Shown: one piece after another, positions 47,139 through 58,609 of the stretch
Numbering within the stretch: position 1 is the first letter of the stretch
Layout: every line of letters starts with the position of its first letter
Assembly: GCA_036245805.1 (NCBI GenBank)
Contig: BTRK01000005.1
Coordinates: 12,400,001 to 12,464,000 of the forward strand
Source of the DNA: Pristionchus mayeri
Lineage: Eukaryota > Nematoda > Chromadorea > Rhabditida > Neodiplogasteridae
Reading direction: 5' to 3'
DNA length: 64,000 nucleotides
The notes under the pieces: generated by a model
The model's database searches: none
Seen by the model: only the letters and a program-made list of their open reading frames with translations
Told to the model about the DNA's origin: nothing
Position numbers and translations under genes: made by a program

Positions 47139-47773
47139 AAACACAACCCCGCGAACTACGTAGCGACCGAAGGTCGCTAGTTACTGATAACGATTGCTCA
47201 ATAAATAGGCAACTCAGTGCACAATTCATGTATTGTATTTTACATTGGACGAGACTTGTGTCCACTGCATTTCCGTTACGTGTTGAAACATTTGAATCAT
47301 CTCCTAATTTGGACAATTTTTAGCCATGATCACGCTCACTTGCTTTGCTACTATTACCAGAAATAGGTGGGCATTATCCGAAAACTGATTATTATGTTCT
47401 CCATTCAGAAGCGTTTCTCCAATTCGACCATTCTTTTTCAGTTCTTTTACCTCGTTTCAGTTTTTTACCTCGTGGAAATTAATTTTAAAAAGCGTTTGCT
47501 CCATGACTCGAACGTATATTCGCAAGAAACTTCGTGAGAATATAGATTGAACAACAACATTCGATATCTAGGGAAAATGCTACATAATATGAGAGAAAAA
47601 AATGCTAGTCGAGAACAACGAATGCTGGCTAAGAGAGTGAACATTTAGCAGTTACATTAATCGGGCTGATCATGTGTTTATTGACAAAAAAATGCATGGT
47701 AAAATCACATTTAGCTTTTGAACGCGTATAGTACGCTGGGACAATTGTTTTTCCTTAGTGTAGTTCCCAGGTT
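47139..47773. other. Intergenic sequence with likely poly(A) signal of the minus-strand receptor
   Basis: No exon recognised. AATAAA on the minus strand at 47677-47682 lies 92 nt past the stop codon of the receptor ending at 47774. A short palindrome GCGACCGAAGGTCGC is at about 47162-47176. Confidence 0.45.
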
Positions 47774-49868
47774 TCAGGCTTGAATGATTGTAGCAACTCC
47801 CACTTTTGTGCTACGCTTTCTGCTATTTTCTTCCGATTGTGAGTTGAGTGCAGATGTGGATGAGCGACAGCACATCTGCTGCACGAACCTGCAATTCAGT
47901 TTAAAGTTTTAGGCTCATGCTAATTTTATCGAAATTATTCACTTGAGAATGGAATAAATTCACGCATTCCAAAATACAGAAATTGATCGGCACTCCGACC
48001 TCCGGTAGGGTCTCAGGACGGTGAGAATGATGAGCGGCGATGCGAAAGCGAAGATGCTGATAACCTAAAAATAATTTATTATTTCGGAACATGAACACCA
48101 TTATGTTGTCCAGCGTAGCCATGATGCCGCTCAACATACAATACAATAAGAGTAATAATTACAAACAATGTGCGCGGCCCGCTGCAGGTAGAGTGACTTG
48201 TAGACTTCGAAGAAGTCGACGAAGAAGCACTCGACGCCGAGCATCATGCACGTCGGCAGCAGCGCGGTGAGCGAGAGAAGGATTGACTGTTGGCGGGAGC
48301 GCTCCGCCAAACTGCCCTGATTGTGAGAGGTAAAGCTGCAACCCCGTCACGCGAGTTTATCGTCGTCATGGTACGTCTAAGTGATGCAGTTCGGTGACAC
48401 GGGCTGCTGCTAAGATTACATAACCGTGCTAGATGTCGGTGATGTTTGCCTCACCATTGTTTATGGTTTAGAATCAATAGGAGAATGGGATATGATGGGA
48501 AACTGCCAAGTACCAATTCGTTGATCTTCGCTATGAGCTTAGCTCGAAAGGCAGCAGTCGCTCCGAGACTGGACACGAAGAAGATGATAATGTAGAGTAT
48601 CACGCCTCGACCGATCCACTTTTTCTCTTCTCCATTCGCGTACAATTTGATGGTGCAGTACGTTGAGTTTGCAAATTCGGGCACTTCCGCATCAAACGAG
48701 CACGCGCTGTAGAGCCAGACCTGAAAAAAAAACTACGGTTGATTCATGTTATCTGGACTCTTCTAATGGATACAGGTTACAGGTGCTAGGCAATTCCTTA
48801 CCATATTTGGGTAGACGACTCAGAGTGTTCACTCTAATAACCACCCCCTCACTCTCCCCCTGCATATCAGACTCCTACCGATTTCGTCTCTACACCTCTC
48901 TTGGAAGGCCTGCACAATGACATACTGGAGGAACTGACCATCAACATCCAGCTGGGAAGGGTGGACACGAGAGAGATAGCTACCAGCGTGCGGCGATTCG
49001 TGAAGGATGATGTGACCTTCTTCTGGGAAATCATCCATACTCGATACGCGAATGAGAGCATGAGGAGCACATTCGAGTGGCTCAGCAACCCGACGTGCAA
49101 AGCTGCAACTATGCCAAATGATGATTGGTGCTGCCTTCTTTCTTGTCCTCATCATTTTGCTCAATTGCAGTGCGCTCCTAACTATGCAGCTTAATTCGCA
49201 AATATTATAATGCAGAACGCGATGAATTTGGGTACAATATGTACTGTATTTACTCACAGAAAAATGCGTGACAATGTTGTGCGCCCCGTAAAGTGCAGGG
49301 GCCAGAGGAAGCAATCACGATGAAGCCGTCTGAGTTCACAAATCTGAAAGATGCAAACTATTTAATTAACTAGTGGTCGAACACTCTGAACAATGTGCAA
49401 ACAAACCTGAACACTACGGCGGCGCTTGCGATAGCTGCGGTCGTATCCACTATCGCTGTGTTCATAAGGAATACTGCGTAGGAGTGCAGGTGAGAGGGAG
49501 TCCTGGGAATGGAATACATTACTTGTATCGAGTTAATTTTCGGTGGAATAAAATTGTTCTGCACACTCTCTTGCCGATCATGGGTGTAATTATTTTAGGT
49601 GAAATTTTAGGTTAAATGTTTTGTCGATTTTAGGTTAAAGTTAACAGAGATGGTCTTATTCTGGACCCTTTTCGTGCTGATTTGACACACGCCCACAACT
49701 AACACCACGTATTCAATATTCAAATCTTGAATACAGGCTCTAATATCTAGGAGAAAACTTGTAATACCGTGTTTTAATTGCGATGATGAGGATGATGTTG
49801 AGCACGAGTGAAGTGAAATCCAGAGAAGACACAAATACGAAATGAACCAACTAATCGGTAGAAAGCAT
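47774..49868 (-). pseudogene. Srd-like receptor, all 8 exons present, nonsense codon 6
   Basis: Exons 49868-49768, 49502-49407, 49343-49258, 49102-48939, 48720-48514, 48316-48167, 48064-48000 and 47888-47774 have proper splice sites and join in phase (328 codons). Exon 1 reads MLSTD, then TAG (49851-49853), then LVHFVFVSS; paralogues have GAG here, so one G to T change creates the stop. No alternative ATG precedes TM2. Exon 6 lacks the two codons for QA in LTAQALLP (6 nt, in frame). Exon 3 keeps GPC; exon 4 keeps SHSNVLLMLSFAYRVW and STLPSWMLM; exon 7 keeps SPLIILTVLRPYRR; exon 8 has CC and ends IIQA. The rest of the gene is undamaged, so the stop may be recent, polymorphic or an error. Confidence 0.8.
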
Positions 49869-50409
49869 GACACAAGTGAGCCGTAATTTACGGCTTTCTC
49901 ACCAAGCTTAGCAAGCAATTGCAATTGCAATTTCTCCATAACATTGTTCATAAATTTGAGTTTCATGGGAATATTCTGTGTCAAGGGTCGAAAACAATTA
50001 TTCGCTGATACCGATATGATAAAATATCGAGAGAAAATACAAAACATTTCCTTCTCTGCAAACAATATTGTTCAGGCTCAAATATCAGTTCGACGGAGAA
50101 AACTTGCGATCCACGATTTGAAGACACCACAGCTATCCCTTCCCTCAGAAACGAAATTACACGATGATCGGAAACTAGTCGATTCTTGTCCCTTTCCCGG
50201 ATAATTTGCAGATTACTAGCATGATAATGAAAATCCATAATATTTTGACTATGTCCATTGAGCTTCATAGCATGTATCTCTCGGGACACGCTATTCTAAA
50301 ATGGGGGGGGGGATATCGCAAAAATGTTTTCAATTAAATTCCATGAAACATACGACATTGCTAACACTCACCCGTCTCATTATGCATACTTCATTTTGGA
50401 GCTCCCTGC
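49869..50409. other. Intergenic sequence with a poly-G run
   Basis: No exon recognised. A run of 10 G lies at about 50303-50312. The tandem array begins at about 50410. Confidence 0.4.
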
Positions 50410-51044
50410 ACCGGTTGCTATATTACCAGTAACCCGTAAGCTTTTTTGTTGTGGGGTTTGTGGGGGTGTGGGAGTGGGGGCGCTGGGAGTGGCATCGGGG
50501 CACATGCCCATTAGGCACAAGTCCAGCCTTGGTCCCCTCGGCAAAATTTTCGGGACATCCAAAAATGTGTGTTTCTACAGTATCCTGATCGGACGCACAT
50601 TCTGTCCTGCGAAAACGAGGCCATACACTCGCACTTTCCAAGCTGGTGCAGGTGCCCGTCGGCGAGACAAGACATTTCATGCGGAAAAAAGACCGAGTGT
50701 ATGGGCAAAGAAACGAGAAAAATGCCGAAAAGTGGTGTCCGTACGTCCGTGCGTGCGTCCGTGCGTGCACATTTTGCAATATTCCCAAAAAAAACTACGC
50801 GAAATTTCTGTTCTTTTGCGTATTCAGTAGTGTAGTAAGGCCCGGAGAATCATTTGGCCATCGATAATTGTGAGAATTTTTCAATGCATCGCGAGGAAAT
50901 GGTGATTTTAGCGGTGGAGCAACCATTATTCTCTGGAGCGCATTTATGATTTTTTCAAAAGCGCAGCAATTCAATTCCTTCTTTGGTAAATTATGACTGT
51001 CCTATTATTTGAATTTTTTTGAATATATTTTTGTATTTTTATCA

Positions 51045-51110
51045 TGGCCGAGTGGTTAACGCGATGGACTGTCATACACAAAGTTGGGGGTTCGGTGCCC
51101 GTCGTCGTCA
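51045..51110 (+). repeat. tRNA-like module 1 in array 1
   Basis: TGGCCGAGTGG (51045-51055) matches a pol III A-box and GGTTCGGTGCC (51089-51099) approximates a B-box, about 33 nt apart as in tRNA genes. The sequence most resembles a Leu- or Ser-type tRNA start, without a full cloverleaf. Confidence 0.65.
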
Positions 51111-51721
51111 AAACGTTTTGCCATGCTTCGGAAAGCTATGGAATAGTGGGGAAAATAATTTGTAATTACGATAGGTCAAAATTAGCGCTGGGTCAGACAA
51201 TATTCGCTGCATCATACATATGGCAAAGATTTCTTCGCACTGAAAGAACTGTATCCAAGTTATGAGTCCGTTATTTTAAGCCCATTAGCATAGTTCCCCT
51301 CATGTAATTGAACGTAGTTCCCCGCTAGTTGCTATATTACTAGCAACCCGTAAGCTTTTTTGCTGGAGGGTTTGTGGGGGTGTGGGAGTGGGGGCGCTAG
51401 GAGCGGCAACGGGGCACATGCCCAGCAGAGACATGTCCAGCCTTGGTCCCCTCGGCAAAATTTTCAGGACATTCAAAAAACCGTGTCCTTCTGTCCGTCT
51501 GTTCGGTTTTTCGAAAATTGCATATATTTATAAAACCTTGCATGGTACCATCAACCTTAAAGTGCTAATCGTCATGATTGGCCCAGACAAAGATTCCGCT
51601 AAAACCGCGGACCGATCGATTACCGTACTCCCCAAAAGTCAACTGGGGCAACTATTATTCCAAGTTGCGGATTCATGACTTTTTGAAAAACGCAGTAAAT
51701 AAATTGTTTCCTCGGTAAATC

Positions 51722-51828
51722 ATGTTTTAGAGTATATTTTAGAGTATATTTTTGTATGTTTTAGAGTATATTTTAGAGTATATTTTTGTATGTTTTAGAG
51801 TATATTTTAGAGTATATTTTTGTATTTT
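51722..51828. repeat. AT-rich short tandem repeat
   Basis: Repeats of TTTTAGAGTATATTTT and TTTTGTATGTTTTAGAG, about 30 bp per unit, immediately before the second tRNA-like module. Confidence 0.85.
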
Positions 51829-51833
51829 TATCG

Positions 51834-51900
51834 TGGCCAAGTGGTTAACGCGATGGACTGTCATACACAAAGTTGGGGGTTCGGTGCCTGTCGTCGTCAA
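51834..51900 (+). repeat. tRNA-like module 2 in array 1
   Basis: A-box TGGCCAAGTGG at 51834-51844; degenerate B-box GGTTCGGTGCC downstream. Nearly the same as module 1. Confidence 0.6.
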
Positions 51901-52561
51901 AACGTTTTGCCATGTTTCTAAAAGCTTGGAAATGGTGGGCAAAATAGTTTATGGTTACGGTAGGTCCATAATTAGCACTGGGTCAGGTAATATTCGCTGG
52001 GTCGTACATATGACTACTATTTATTCATACTGAAATACTTGTATCCAAGTCATGAGACCGTTATTTTAAGCTCATAAAAACTTAACTTAGTTGCCTACTT
52101 CTGACTGAACGTAGTTCCTCGCTAGTTGCTATATTACCAGTAAACCGTAAGCTTTTTTGCTGGAGGGTTTGTGGGGGTGTGGGAGTGGGGGCGCTAGGAG
52201 CGGCATCGGGGCACTTGCCCATTACGCACAAGTGCAGCTTTGGTCCCCTCGGCAAAATTTTCAGGATGCTAAAAAAACGTGCGTAATTCCGTCTGTAATT
52301 TTTGTTTACGATTTTCTCCAAAACTACGCAGCTATCTCGCAACCTGAAAATGCGATGTAACTTGGCTGGCCCATCAAACCATTTCCCCGAAACGGCAAAC
52401 CGATCGATTACCGTACACTGCAAAAGTCCGGTGGGGCAACTAATTTTCCTTGGAGCGACTTCATGACTTTTTCAGAAACGCAGCAATTAAATTGTTTCTT
52501 TGGTAAATCATGACTGTCCTATTATTTGAAAAATTTTGAATAAACTTTTGTAATTTTACCA

Positions 52562-52628
52562 CGGCCGAGTGGCTAAGGCGATGGGCTGGCAAACATGAAA
52601 TTGGGGGTTCAAAGCCCGTCGTCGTCAA
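52562..52628 (+). repeat. tRNA-like module 3 in array 1
   Basis: CGGCCGAGTGGCTAAGGCGA resembles the start of a tRNA-Leu or tRNA-Ser gene. The B-box region reads GGTTCAAAGCC. The spacer is GGGCTGGCAAACATGAAATT. Confidence 0.6.
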
Positions 52629-53549
52629 AACGTTTGGAATTGGTGGGGGAAATAAATTGTGATTACGGTAGGTCAAAATTATCGCTGGGTCAGATAGTAT
52701 TCGCTGGGTCACACTTTTGACAGTCGAATTTGTAACTTTTTCGAATATTTGCAGAAGTGTATCCAAGTCACGAGTCCGTTATTTTAAGCTCATAAAACTT
52801 AGTTGTTGCTTGCCTGTAACAGAACGTAGTTCCCCGCTAGTTGCTATATTACCTTAACTCGTAAGCTTTTTTGATCTAGAGGAGGTGGGGGGATGGCATG
52901 TTTGGGATCGTGTGCGCGAGCGGCCTACATGGTCTGCAGACACTTAACAATTGAAAAAAATATTTGAGGAAAGTAGAAGAAAATGCCAAAATATGATGTT
53001 TGTCTGTCTGTGTGTCCGTCGGGTACTGTAGATTTGGGCTTTTCGGATTCCTGCGATTACAACGCATAGCCTCTGCAAACCAAAAATGCTGAAAGGCTTG
53101 CATGGCAAGACTAGTTGCTACATTACCAGTAACCCGTAAGCTTTTTTGTTGTGGGGTTTGTGGGTGTGTGGGAGTGGGGGCGCTAGGAGCGGCAACGGGG
53201 CACTTGCCCATTACGCACAAGTCCAGCTTTGGTCCCCTCGGCAAAATTTTCAGGACGCCAAAAAAAGTCCGTGATTCCGTTTGTGACCTATGTGCATAAT
53301 TTTCTCCAAAACTACGTAGCTTTCCCGCAACCTGAAATAGCGATGCAACTTGGTTGGCCCATCAAACCATTTCCCCAAAATGACGAACCGATCGATAACC
53401 GTACACTGCAAAAGTCCGGTGGGGCAACTAATTTTCCTTGGAGCGACTTCGTGACTTTTTATAAAACGCAGCAATTAAATAGTTTCTTTGGTAAATAATG
53501 ACCGTCCTATTATTAAAAATTTTTTGAAACATATTTCATATTTTCATCA

Positions 53550-53615
53550 TGGCCAAGTGGCTAACGCGATGGGCTGGCAAACACTAAGTTGGGGGTTCGA
53601 TCCCGTCGTCGTCAA
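53550..53615 (+). repeat. tRNA-like module 4 in array 1, perfect B-box
   Basis: A-box TGGCCAAGTGG (53550-53560) and a perfect consensus B-box GGTTCGATCCC (53594-53604). This is the best candidate in the array for an active internal pol III promoter. A cloverleaf with matching acceptor stem was not found. Confidence 0.7.
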
Positions 53616-54276
53616 AACGTTTTGCCAAGCTTCGAAAAGCCTGGGAATAGTGGTAAAAATAATTTGTGATTACGGTAGGTCAGAATTCGCATTGGGTCAG
53701 ATATTTTTCGCTGTGTCAAACATATGACTAAGATTTTTCAAACTGAAAGGACTGTATCCAAGTCATGAGTCCGTTATTTTAAGCCCATTATCATAGTTCC
53801 CCGCCTGTAACAGAACGTAGTTGCCCGCTAGTTGCTATATTACCAGTAACCCGTAAGCTTTTTTGCTGGAGGGTTTGTGGGGGTGTGGGAGTGGGGGCGC
53901 TAGGAGCGGCATCGGGGCACTTGCCCATTACGCACAGGCAAAACGCACAGGCTTTGGTCCCCTCGGCAAAATTTTCGGGACGCCCAAAAAACCTGTGGTG
54001 TTTGTCCGTCTGTCCAGGCGACGTCATTTGCGCAAAAACCATGCATCCTTTCCGCAATGCAAGAGTGCACTCAAACTTGCCTGGCCGACCCAACCATATT
54101 TCCCAAAAATTGGATCGATCGATTACCGTACACTGCAAAAGTCCGGTGGGTCAACTAATTTTCGTTGGAGCAACTTCTTGAATTTTTCAAAAACGCAGCA
54201 ATTAAATTGTTTCTTTGGTAAATCATGACCGTCCTATTATTTGAAATTTTTTGAAACATATCTCATATTTTTATCA

Positions 54277-54345
54277 TTGCCGAGTGGCTAACGCGATGGA
54301 CTGGCAAACACAAAATAGGGGGTTCGTTGCCCGTCGGCGTCAAAA
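54277..54345 (+). repeat. tRNA-like module 5 in array 1
   Basis: TTGCCGAGTGGCTAACGCGA followed by GGTTCGTTGCC; degenerate in both boxes. Confidence 0.55.
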
Positions 54346-55995
54346 GGTTTTGCCGTGCTTCGAAAAGCCAGCGAATGGTGGGGAAAATAATTTGTGATTA
54401 CGGTAGGTCAAAATTAGCGCTGGGTCAGATATTATTCGATGGGTCACACATATGACTGTCAGATTTGTAACTTTTTTCGAATATTTACAGAAGTCTTTCC
54501 AAGTCATGAGTCCGTTATTTTAAGACCATTAGCATAGTTCCCCGCCTGTAACAGAACGTAGTTGCCCGCTAGTTGCTACATCACCAATAACCCGTAAGCT
54601 TTTTTGCTGGAGGGTTTGTGGGAGTGTGGGAGTGGGGGCGCTGGGAGTGGCATCGGGGCACATGCCCATTAGGCACAAGTCCAGCCTTGGTCCCCTCGGC
54701 AAAATTTTCAGGAGGTTAAAAAAACATGTGTATGTCCGTGTGTTCAGGTTACGGTAGCCACTCATTTCTTCGCCCCCAAAACCCTCGCATTGCATCCACA
54801 ATCCAATAGTGCTGATCGACTTGATTAGCCGCGGCAACTCTATTCCCATAATTTCGGCCCAATCGATTGGGTCAGATATTTTTCGCTGAGTCATGCATAT
54901 GATTAAGGTTTTTAAAACTGAAAGAGTTGTATCCAAGCCATGAGTCCGTTATTTTAAGCTCATAAAAAGTGCAAATAGTTTTCTACGTCAGACAGAACGT
55001 AGTTGCCCGCTATTGCATACCTTACCATAAACTGAACGCTTTTTTGACTGGCGCTTTCGATTCGAGCGAGATTTTGGGAGTAGTGCGCCATCCGGAATAC
55101 AAGGTCAGCAGACGAAAAAAAATCCAGAAATTTCCAGAAGGAAATTTTTTACGATCCAAAAATAGGTGTTGGTTGGTGTGTCCGTCCGCGTACCGTAACC
55201 TGGGCGTGGCGTTAGAGCAGATGGTGTGTCAGATTCATGATTTCATCGGAGGATGGGTGGAAATCATCGATACCGTACTACTACAGTAACCAAAGCCTAC
55301 CGTTACCCAGTGCGCTGGGTCATACTCTGTGTCAGATTCATGATTTCGTCTGCGGATAGATGCAAAAAAAGCGTGAGAACCATGATTTTGCAGGCATTTT
55401 GCAGCATCCAAATGGGATTACGTTCTACATATTCAGGGAACTTTAAAAGAGGCATAGTTGCCCACTAGTTGCTATATTACCAGTAAACCGTAAGCTTTTT
55501 TGTTGTGAGGTTTGTGGGGGTGTAGGAGTGGGGGCGCTGGGAGCGGCAACGGGGCACTTGCCCATTACACATATAACCAGCTTTGGTCCCCTCGGGAAAT
55601 TTTTCAGTATTCCCAAAAAACATGTGTCTGTCCGTGTGTCCACGTGACATTATTTGCGCAAAAACTGTGCGATGTATCCGAAATTCGAAAGTGCGGTTAC
55701 ACTTGCGTGGCCGACCCAACCATTATCCCCAAATTGTGGATCGATCGATTACCGTACACTGCCAAAGTCCGGTGGGCCAACTAATATTTTTTGGAGCGAC
55801 TTCATGACTTTTTCAAAAACGCAGCAATTTAATTGTTTCTTTGGTAAAGCATGTCCGTCATATTATTTTAAAAAATTTGAAACATAGTTCATATTTTTAT
55901 CATGGCCGTGCGCGCAGCAATTCAATTCCTTCTTTGGTAAATTATGACTGTCCTATTACTTGAATTTTTTTGAATATATTTTTGTATTTTTATCA

Positions 55996-56060
55996 TGGCC
56001 GAGTGGCTAACGCGATGGACTGGCAAACGCAAAGTTGGGGGTTCGGTGCCCGTCGGCGTC
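55996..56060 (+). repeat. tRNA-like module 6 in array 1
   Basis: TGGCCGAGTGGCTAACGCGA followed by GGTTCGGTGCC. About 90 bp upstream (55902) a truncated CATGGCCG is joined to CGCAGCAATTCAATTCC, a breakpoint left by unequal exchange between units. Confidence 0.65.
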
Positions 56061-56275
56061 AAAATGTTTTGCAATGCTTCGAAGAGCCAGGGAATGGTGG
56101 TGGGGAAAATAATTTGTGATTACGGTAGGTCAAAATTAGCGCTGGGTCAATATTCGATGGGCCACACATTTGACTGTCGAATTTGTAACTTTCTTCGAAT
56201 ATTTACAGAAGTGTATCCAAGTCACGAGTCCGTTATTTTAAGCCCATTAGCATAGTTCCCCGCCTGTAACAGAAC

Positions 56276-58470
56276 GTAGTTGCCCGCTAGTTGCTACATA
56301 TACCATAAACTGAAAGCTTTTTTGACTGGCGCGTTCGATTCGAATGGGATTTTGATAGTTTTGCGCCATCCAAAATACAAGGTCATTACACTAAAAAGAT
56401 TTCCGAAAAATCCAGAAGAAATTTTTTTACGACCAAAAAATAGGTGTTGCTTGGTCTGTCCGTCTGTCCTTACCGTAATCCGGAAGTGGCGTTGGGTCAG
56501 ATCCTGTGTCAGACTCATGATTTCATCCGATGATCGTTGCAAATCATTAATACTGTACCGTAGCCGAATGCCTATTACCGTAGCCGAATGCTACAGTAAC
56601 CCGTATCCGTGGGTCAGGCGCTGGGTTAGATTCATGATTTTTTCGGAAGATAAGCTCTAGCGTTAGGTTGGGCGCGGCGCGAGGTCCGCGATTTTGCCGG
56701 ACTTATTGTAATCAATATGGAAACGGATTACCAAATTTACTGGGAACACCTGATAACGTGTTTAGGGCGTAGTTGCCCACTAGTTGCATACCTTACCATA
56801 AACTGAACGCTTTTTTGTCTGGCGCGTTTGTTTCGAGTGGGATTTTGATAGTTTTGCGCCATCCAAAATACAAGGTCATTACACTAAAAAGATTTCCGAA
56901 AAATCCAGAAGAAATTTTTTTACGACCAAAAAATAGGTGTTGCTTGGTCTGTCCGTCTGTCCTTACCGTAATCCGGAAGTGGCGTTGGGTCAGATCCTGT
57001 GTCAGACTCATGATTTCATCCGATGATCGTTGCAAATCATTAATACTGTACCGTAGCCGAATGCCTATTACCGTAGCCGAATGCTACAGTAACCCGTATC
57101 CGTGGGTCAGGCGCTGGGTTAGATTCATGATTTTTTCGGAAGATAAGCTCTAGCGTTAGGTTGGGCGCGGCGCGAGGTCCGCGATTTTGCCGGACTTATT
57201 GTAATCAATATGGAAACGGATTACCAAATTTACTGGGAACACCTGATAACGTGTTTAGGGCGTAGTTGCCCACTAGTTGCATACCTTACCATAAACTGAA
57301 CGCTTTTTTGTCTGGCGCGTTTGTTTCGAGTGGGATTTTAATAGTTTCTGTGCATTCAAAATACAAGGTCATTACACTAAAAAAATTCCAGAAATTTCCA
57401 GAAGAAAAAAATTTACGACCAAAAATAGGGTGTTGGTCTGTCAGTCTGCGTACCGTAACCCGAGTTGGCGTTGAGTCAGATCTTGTGTCAGACTCATGTT
57501 TTCAACAGATGATCGAAGCAAAACACCAATACCGTACTCCTACCGTAACCGAATGCTATCGTAACCCGTAGCCGTGGGTCAGACGCTGGTCAGGTTTATG
57601 ATTTCATCGGAGGATGGTTGCAAAACATCAATACTAAAATCCTACAGTATCCGAAACCTACCGTATCCCGTGGCACTGTGTCATATGATGGGTCAGATTC
57701 ATGATTTTGTTGTTTAATCAAAGTATCACATGGATGTCGATTCTCAGCCGTAGGCTCTAGCGCTGGGTCAGACGCGGCTTTAGGTCCGCGATTTTACCGG
57801 CATTTTTGCAGTCAATAGGGGAAATGGTTTCCCACTTCTTCCTGGAATACACTCATAACGAGATGGGCGTAGTTGCCCACTAGTTGCTACATTTACGATA
57901 ATCTGAAAGGGGTTTTTGTCTGGAGTGTTCGTTTCGAACGAGATTTTGATAGTATGTCCCCATCCGGCATACAAGGTCAGCAGATGAAAAGATTTCAGAA
58001 ATTTCCAGTAGAACAATTTTTACGACCAAAAATGTGGTGTTCGTCTGTGAGTCCGTGTACCGTAACCCGGAAGTGGCGTTGGAGCAGATGTTGTGTCAGA
58101 CTCATGATCTCATCCTAGGATCGAAGCAAAACGTCAATACCGTACTCCTACCGTAACCGAACGCTACCGTAACCCGTAGCCGTGGGTCAGACGCTGCGTC
58201 AGATTCATGATTTCTTGGGTAAATCGAGATAAAACGTCGGCATTGTGCTCCTACCGTATTAGAAAGCTATCGTAACCTGTGGCGGTTGGTCAGGCGCTGG
58301 GACAAATTCATGATTTCGTCGATCTTCGATACTGTGCCTTTACTTTCCCTAACTTCTAGCGTTTGCTCAGACGCGGCCTGAGGATCGCGATTTTGCCGCT
58401 ATTTTCGTACTCGATCAGGCAATGAATTTCTACATTTTCAATACACTCTAACGTTAAAAGAGGCGTAGTT
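56276..58470 (+). repeat. Tandem array 2: four units of 0.49-0.6 kb
   Basis: Units start with TAGTTGCCC(A/G)CTAGTTG at 56276, 56769, 57262 and about 57868, and share ACTGAA.GCTTTTTTG.CTGG, CAAAATACAAGGTCATTACA, GGTGTTGGTCTGTC-like sequence, ACCGTAACCCG and TCAGACTCATGATTTCATC. The stretch from about 56347 to 56830 is identical to 56840-57323 at a 493-bp offset, so the first two units are a very recent duplication or an assembly artefact. ORFs within are repeat artefacts. Confidence 0.9.
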
Positions 58471-58609
58471 GCCCGCTAGTCGTATACCAGAAGCACTGCG
58501 ATTTTTCTATTTATAAAAAAAAGTTCACAATTCATGGTTACGATATTGTCTATATTTTTGATGTTGATATTCTGAGCACTGATTCAAAACAGTAAGTACA
58601 TATTTCCTA
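58471..58609. other. Short AT-rich spacer before the mariner
   Basis: It ends in the TA target site (58608-58609). Nothing else seen. Confidence 0.4.

Larger units (their letters stand above)
50410..56280 (+). repeat. Tandem array 1: about seven units of 0.7-1.0 kb with tRNA-like modules
   Basis: Unit starts (GTTGCTATATTACCAGTAA followed by CCGTAAGCTTTTTT) lie near 50414, 51328, 52124, 53112, 53829, 54570 and 55470. Each unit has the same order of blocks: a G-rich block (GGTTTGTGGGGGTGTGGGAG then TGGGGGCGCT), TTGGTCCCCTCGGCAAAATTTTC, a run of GTCCGT-like repeats, CGATCGATTACCGTACACTG, GTCCGGTGGGGCAACTAATT, CGCAGCAATTAAATTGTTTC, a tRNA-like module in most, GCGCTGGGTCAGAT and CATGAGTCCGTTATTTTAAG. 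One unit of the array 2 type is embedded at about 55003-55440. The ORFs over the array are frame artefacts of the repeat. Divergence between units suggests an old array. Confidence 0.9.

Noticed and set aside
48829..49314. 161-residue minus-strand ORF overlapping receptor exons 3 and 4
   Set aside because: It is a readthrough of introns in a shifted frame; the true frame is given by the eight in-phase exons.
50324..50830. 168-residue ORF over the tandem array
   Set aside because: It lies across repeat blocks, includes the GTCCGT low-complexity run and is broken in every other unit of the array.
56280..57153. Two 126-residue ORFs with an identical C-terminal part
   Set aside because: They differ only because the same 493-bp repeat is present twice; no domain, and other units break the frame.
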